The position numbers and the translations under genes are program-made. A stretch of DNA of 13,312 nt from CAYGZM01 sp964354365 (GTDB taxonomy: Bacteria > Planctomycetota > Phycisphaerae > Sedimentisphaerales > Anaerobacaceae): positions 1 through 13,312 of the forward strand of contig CAYGZM010000104.1 of NCBI GenBank assembly GCA_964354365.1. Direction: 5' to 3'. Of the stretch, positions 12,507-13,312 are shown piece by piece. The notes under the pieces are model-generated. The model was not told where the DNA came from. It saw only the letters and a list, made by a program, of their open reading frames with translations, and searched no databases. The first letter of the stretch is position 1, and every line of letters starts with the position of its first letter.

Positions 12507-13312
12507 ATGAGAGACAGCAGGGATAGAGTACGTTTGCGGCCCACAGAACGTATTGGTCTGTGTTTTGCGGCGGCGCGGCGTTTTCTATTCTGGATGGTTT
12601 TGTTCCGGTCGTCGTTCTGCGCGGTCGCAGCGGGGGAAGAGCCGTGGCCGATGCTGGCGCACGATGCAGGCAGGACGGGCGCAACGTCGAGCGAGGTTCG
12701 GCCGCCTTTTGAGCGCAAGTGGTATCGCCTGTTCGGCGATGAGGGCCTGATGGCGGGCATCCAGCCGATTGTCGCGGACGGGAAGGTGTTCGTCGGGACG
12801 ATGGGGGGGAGACTTTACGCGATAGACAGCGAGACGGGCGGAGATATTTGGACGTTCAAGACCGGCGGGGCTATTCTCCATACTTGCGCGGCAGGGGAGG
12901 GGAAGGTTTTTTTCGGCAACGCGGAGGGGAAGATTTGGGCGGTCAATATGGCCGACGGGACGCCTGCCTGGTCGGTTCAAACGGGCGCGGCGGTGTGGAA
13001 TTCACCTTTGGTCCACAAGGGGCTTGTCGTCATCGGCAGCAGGGACGGCAAGGTGTATGCTGTTGCGGCGGAGGACGGCAGGGTGAAATGGGCTGCCCAG
13101 ACGGGCGGGCCGATTGTCTCAAGCCTGGCCCTTGACGTGAAGGCGAACCGGGTTTATATCGCCAGCGAGGACATGCACGCATACGCGTTTGATTTCGGCG
13201 ACGGCAGGCGTGTCTGGCGGAGCGACAAGCTTTCCGGGGTGAGCTTTCGAGGGTATTATCCCGTGGTGGCTCCGGATGGTTCGGTGATGGTGACTGTCAC
13301 GCCGGCCTTTTC
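12507..13312 (+). CDS. PQQ-type beta-propeller repeat protein (3' end beyond window)
   Basis: Open from ATG 12507 to the right edge: 268 codons, C-terminus missing. A basic N-terminus and a hydrophobic stretch (about residues 22-42, FLFWMVLFRSSFCAVAAG) suggest export. WPMLAHDAGRTGAT (residues about 47-60) is the usual entry motif of planctomycete PQQ-like propellers. Blades then repeat at about 84-118, 122-158, 162-198 and 203-243, each ending in a Gly-x2-x-Trp docking motif (GGDIWTF, GTPAWSV, GRVKWAA, RRVWRS). Such proteins are structural or binding scaffolds related in fold to BamB; no dehydrogenase residues can be judged from this part. No clear ribosome site precedes ATG 12507, so a later start (ATG 12594 or a TTG near 12534) is possible. 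Copy B of the two-hairpin element lies directly upstream and would be in its leader if the transcript begins before it. Confidence 0.88.
   Translation, partial: MRDSRDRVRLRPTERIGLCFAAARRFLFWMVLFRSSFCAVAAGEEPWPMLAHDAGRTGATSSEVRPPFERKWYRLFGDEGLMAGIQPIVADGKVFVGTMGGRLYAIDSETGGDIWTFKTGGAILHTCAAGEGKVFFGNAEGKIWAVNMADGTPAWSVQTGAAVWNSPLVHKGLVVIGSRDGKVYAVAAEDGRVKWAAQTGGPIVSSLALDVKANRVYIASEDMHAYAFDFGDGRRVWRSDKLSGVSFRGYYPVVAPDGSVMVTVTPAF

Overview
This window looks like chromosomal DNA from a bacterium of the Planctomycetota, most likely class Phycisphaerae (Sedimentisphaerales-like). The assignment is inferred from content. There are several exported carbohydrate-active proteins, a DUF1080 (3-keto-disaccharide hydrolase) protein and a PQQ-type beta-propeller protein. 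One secreted protein ends in a single dockerin-like calcium loop of the style common in that class. Intergenic regions are long and rich in repeats. I saw no rRNA, tRNA, CRISPR array or transposase gene.

Layout, left to right. (1) 1-527, minus strand: an ECF sigma-70 factor running off the left edge. (2) 716-2575, plus: a secreted alpha/beta hydrolase with an N-terminal Fn3-like domain and a Ser-Asp-His triad. (3) 2576-3052: a gap holding a possible small lipoprotein-like ORF, then a sigma70-like promoter whose predicted start falls on the first base of a 139-nt foldback (2841-2979), which leads into (4) 3053-6097, plus: a secreted GH116 glycosidase with a beta-sandwich domain inserted in its N-terminal half. 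(5) 6444-8147, plus: a DUF262-DUF1524 (GmrSD-like) anti-phage nuclease with much lower GC than its neighbours. (6) 8148-9180: about 1 kb of decayed interspersed repeats and hairpins with no convincing gene. (7) 9320-10918, plus: a secreted dockerin-tailed protein behind a good promoter and a leader with a duplicated 11-mer. (8) 11007-11089: a very long hairpin. (9) 11549-12370, plus: a DUF1080 protein. (10) 12507 to the right edge, plus: a PQQ-type beta-propeller protein.

Five of the seven main genes have export signals, and their families fit extracytoplasmic breakdown of glycans or glycosides: ester removal, glycoside hydrolysis, keto-sugar hydrolysis and surface binding. The genes are separated by long gaps with their own control elements, so they look like single transcription units and not one operon. 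The nuclease looks like an acquired defence gene and has no evident link to the sugar genes.

Two non-coding signals stand out. One is the foldback leader of the GH116 gene, which has competing pairings and a possible anti-Shine-Dalgarno segment. The other is an 88-nt element present twice, just upstream of the DUF1080 gene and just upstream of the beta-propeller gene. The two copies differ at six positions, all transitions that keep their hairpins intact, including one compensatory pair.
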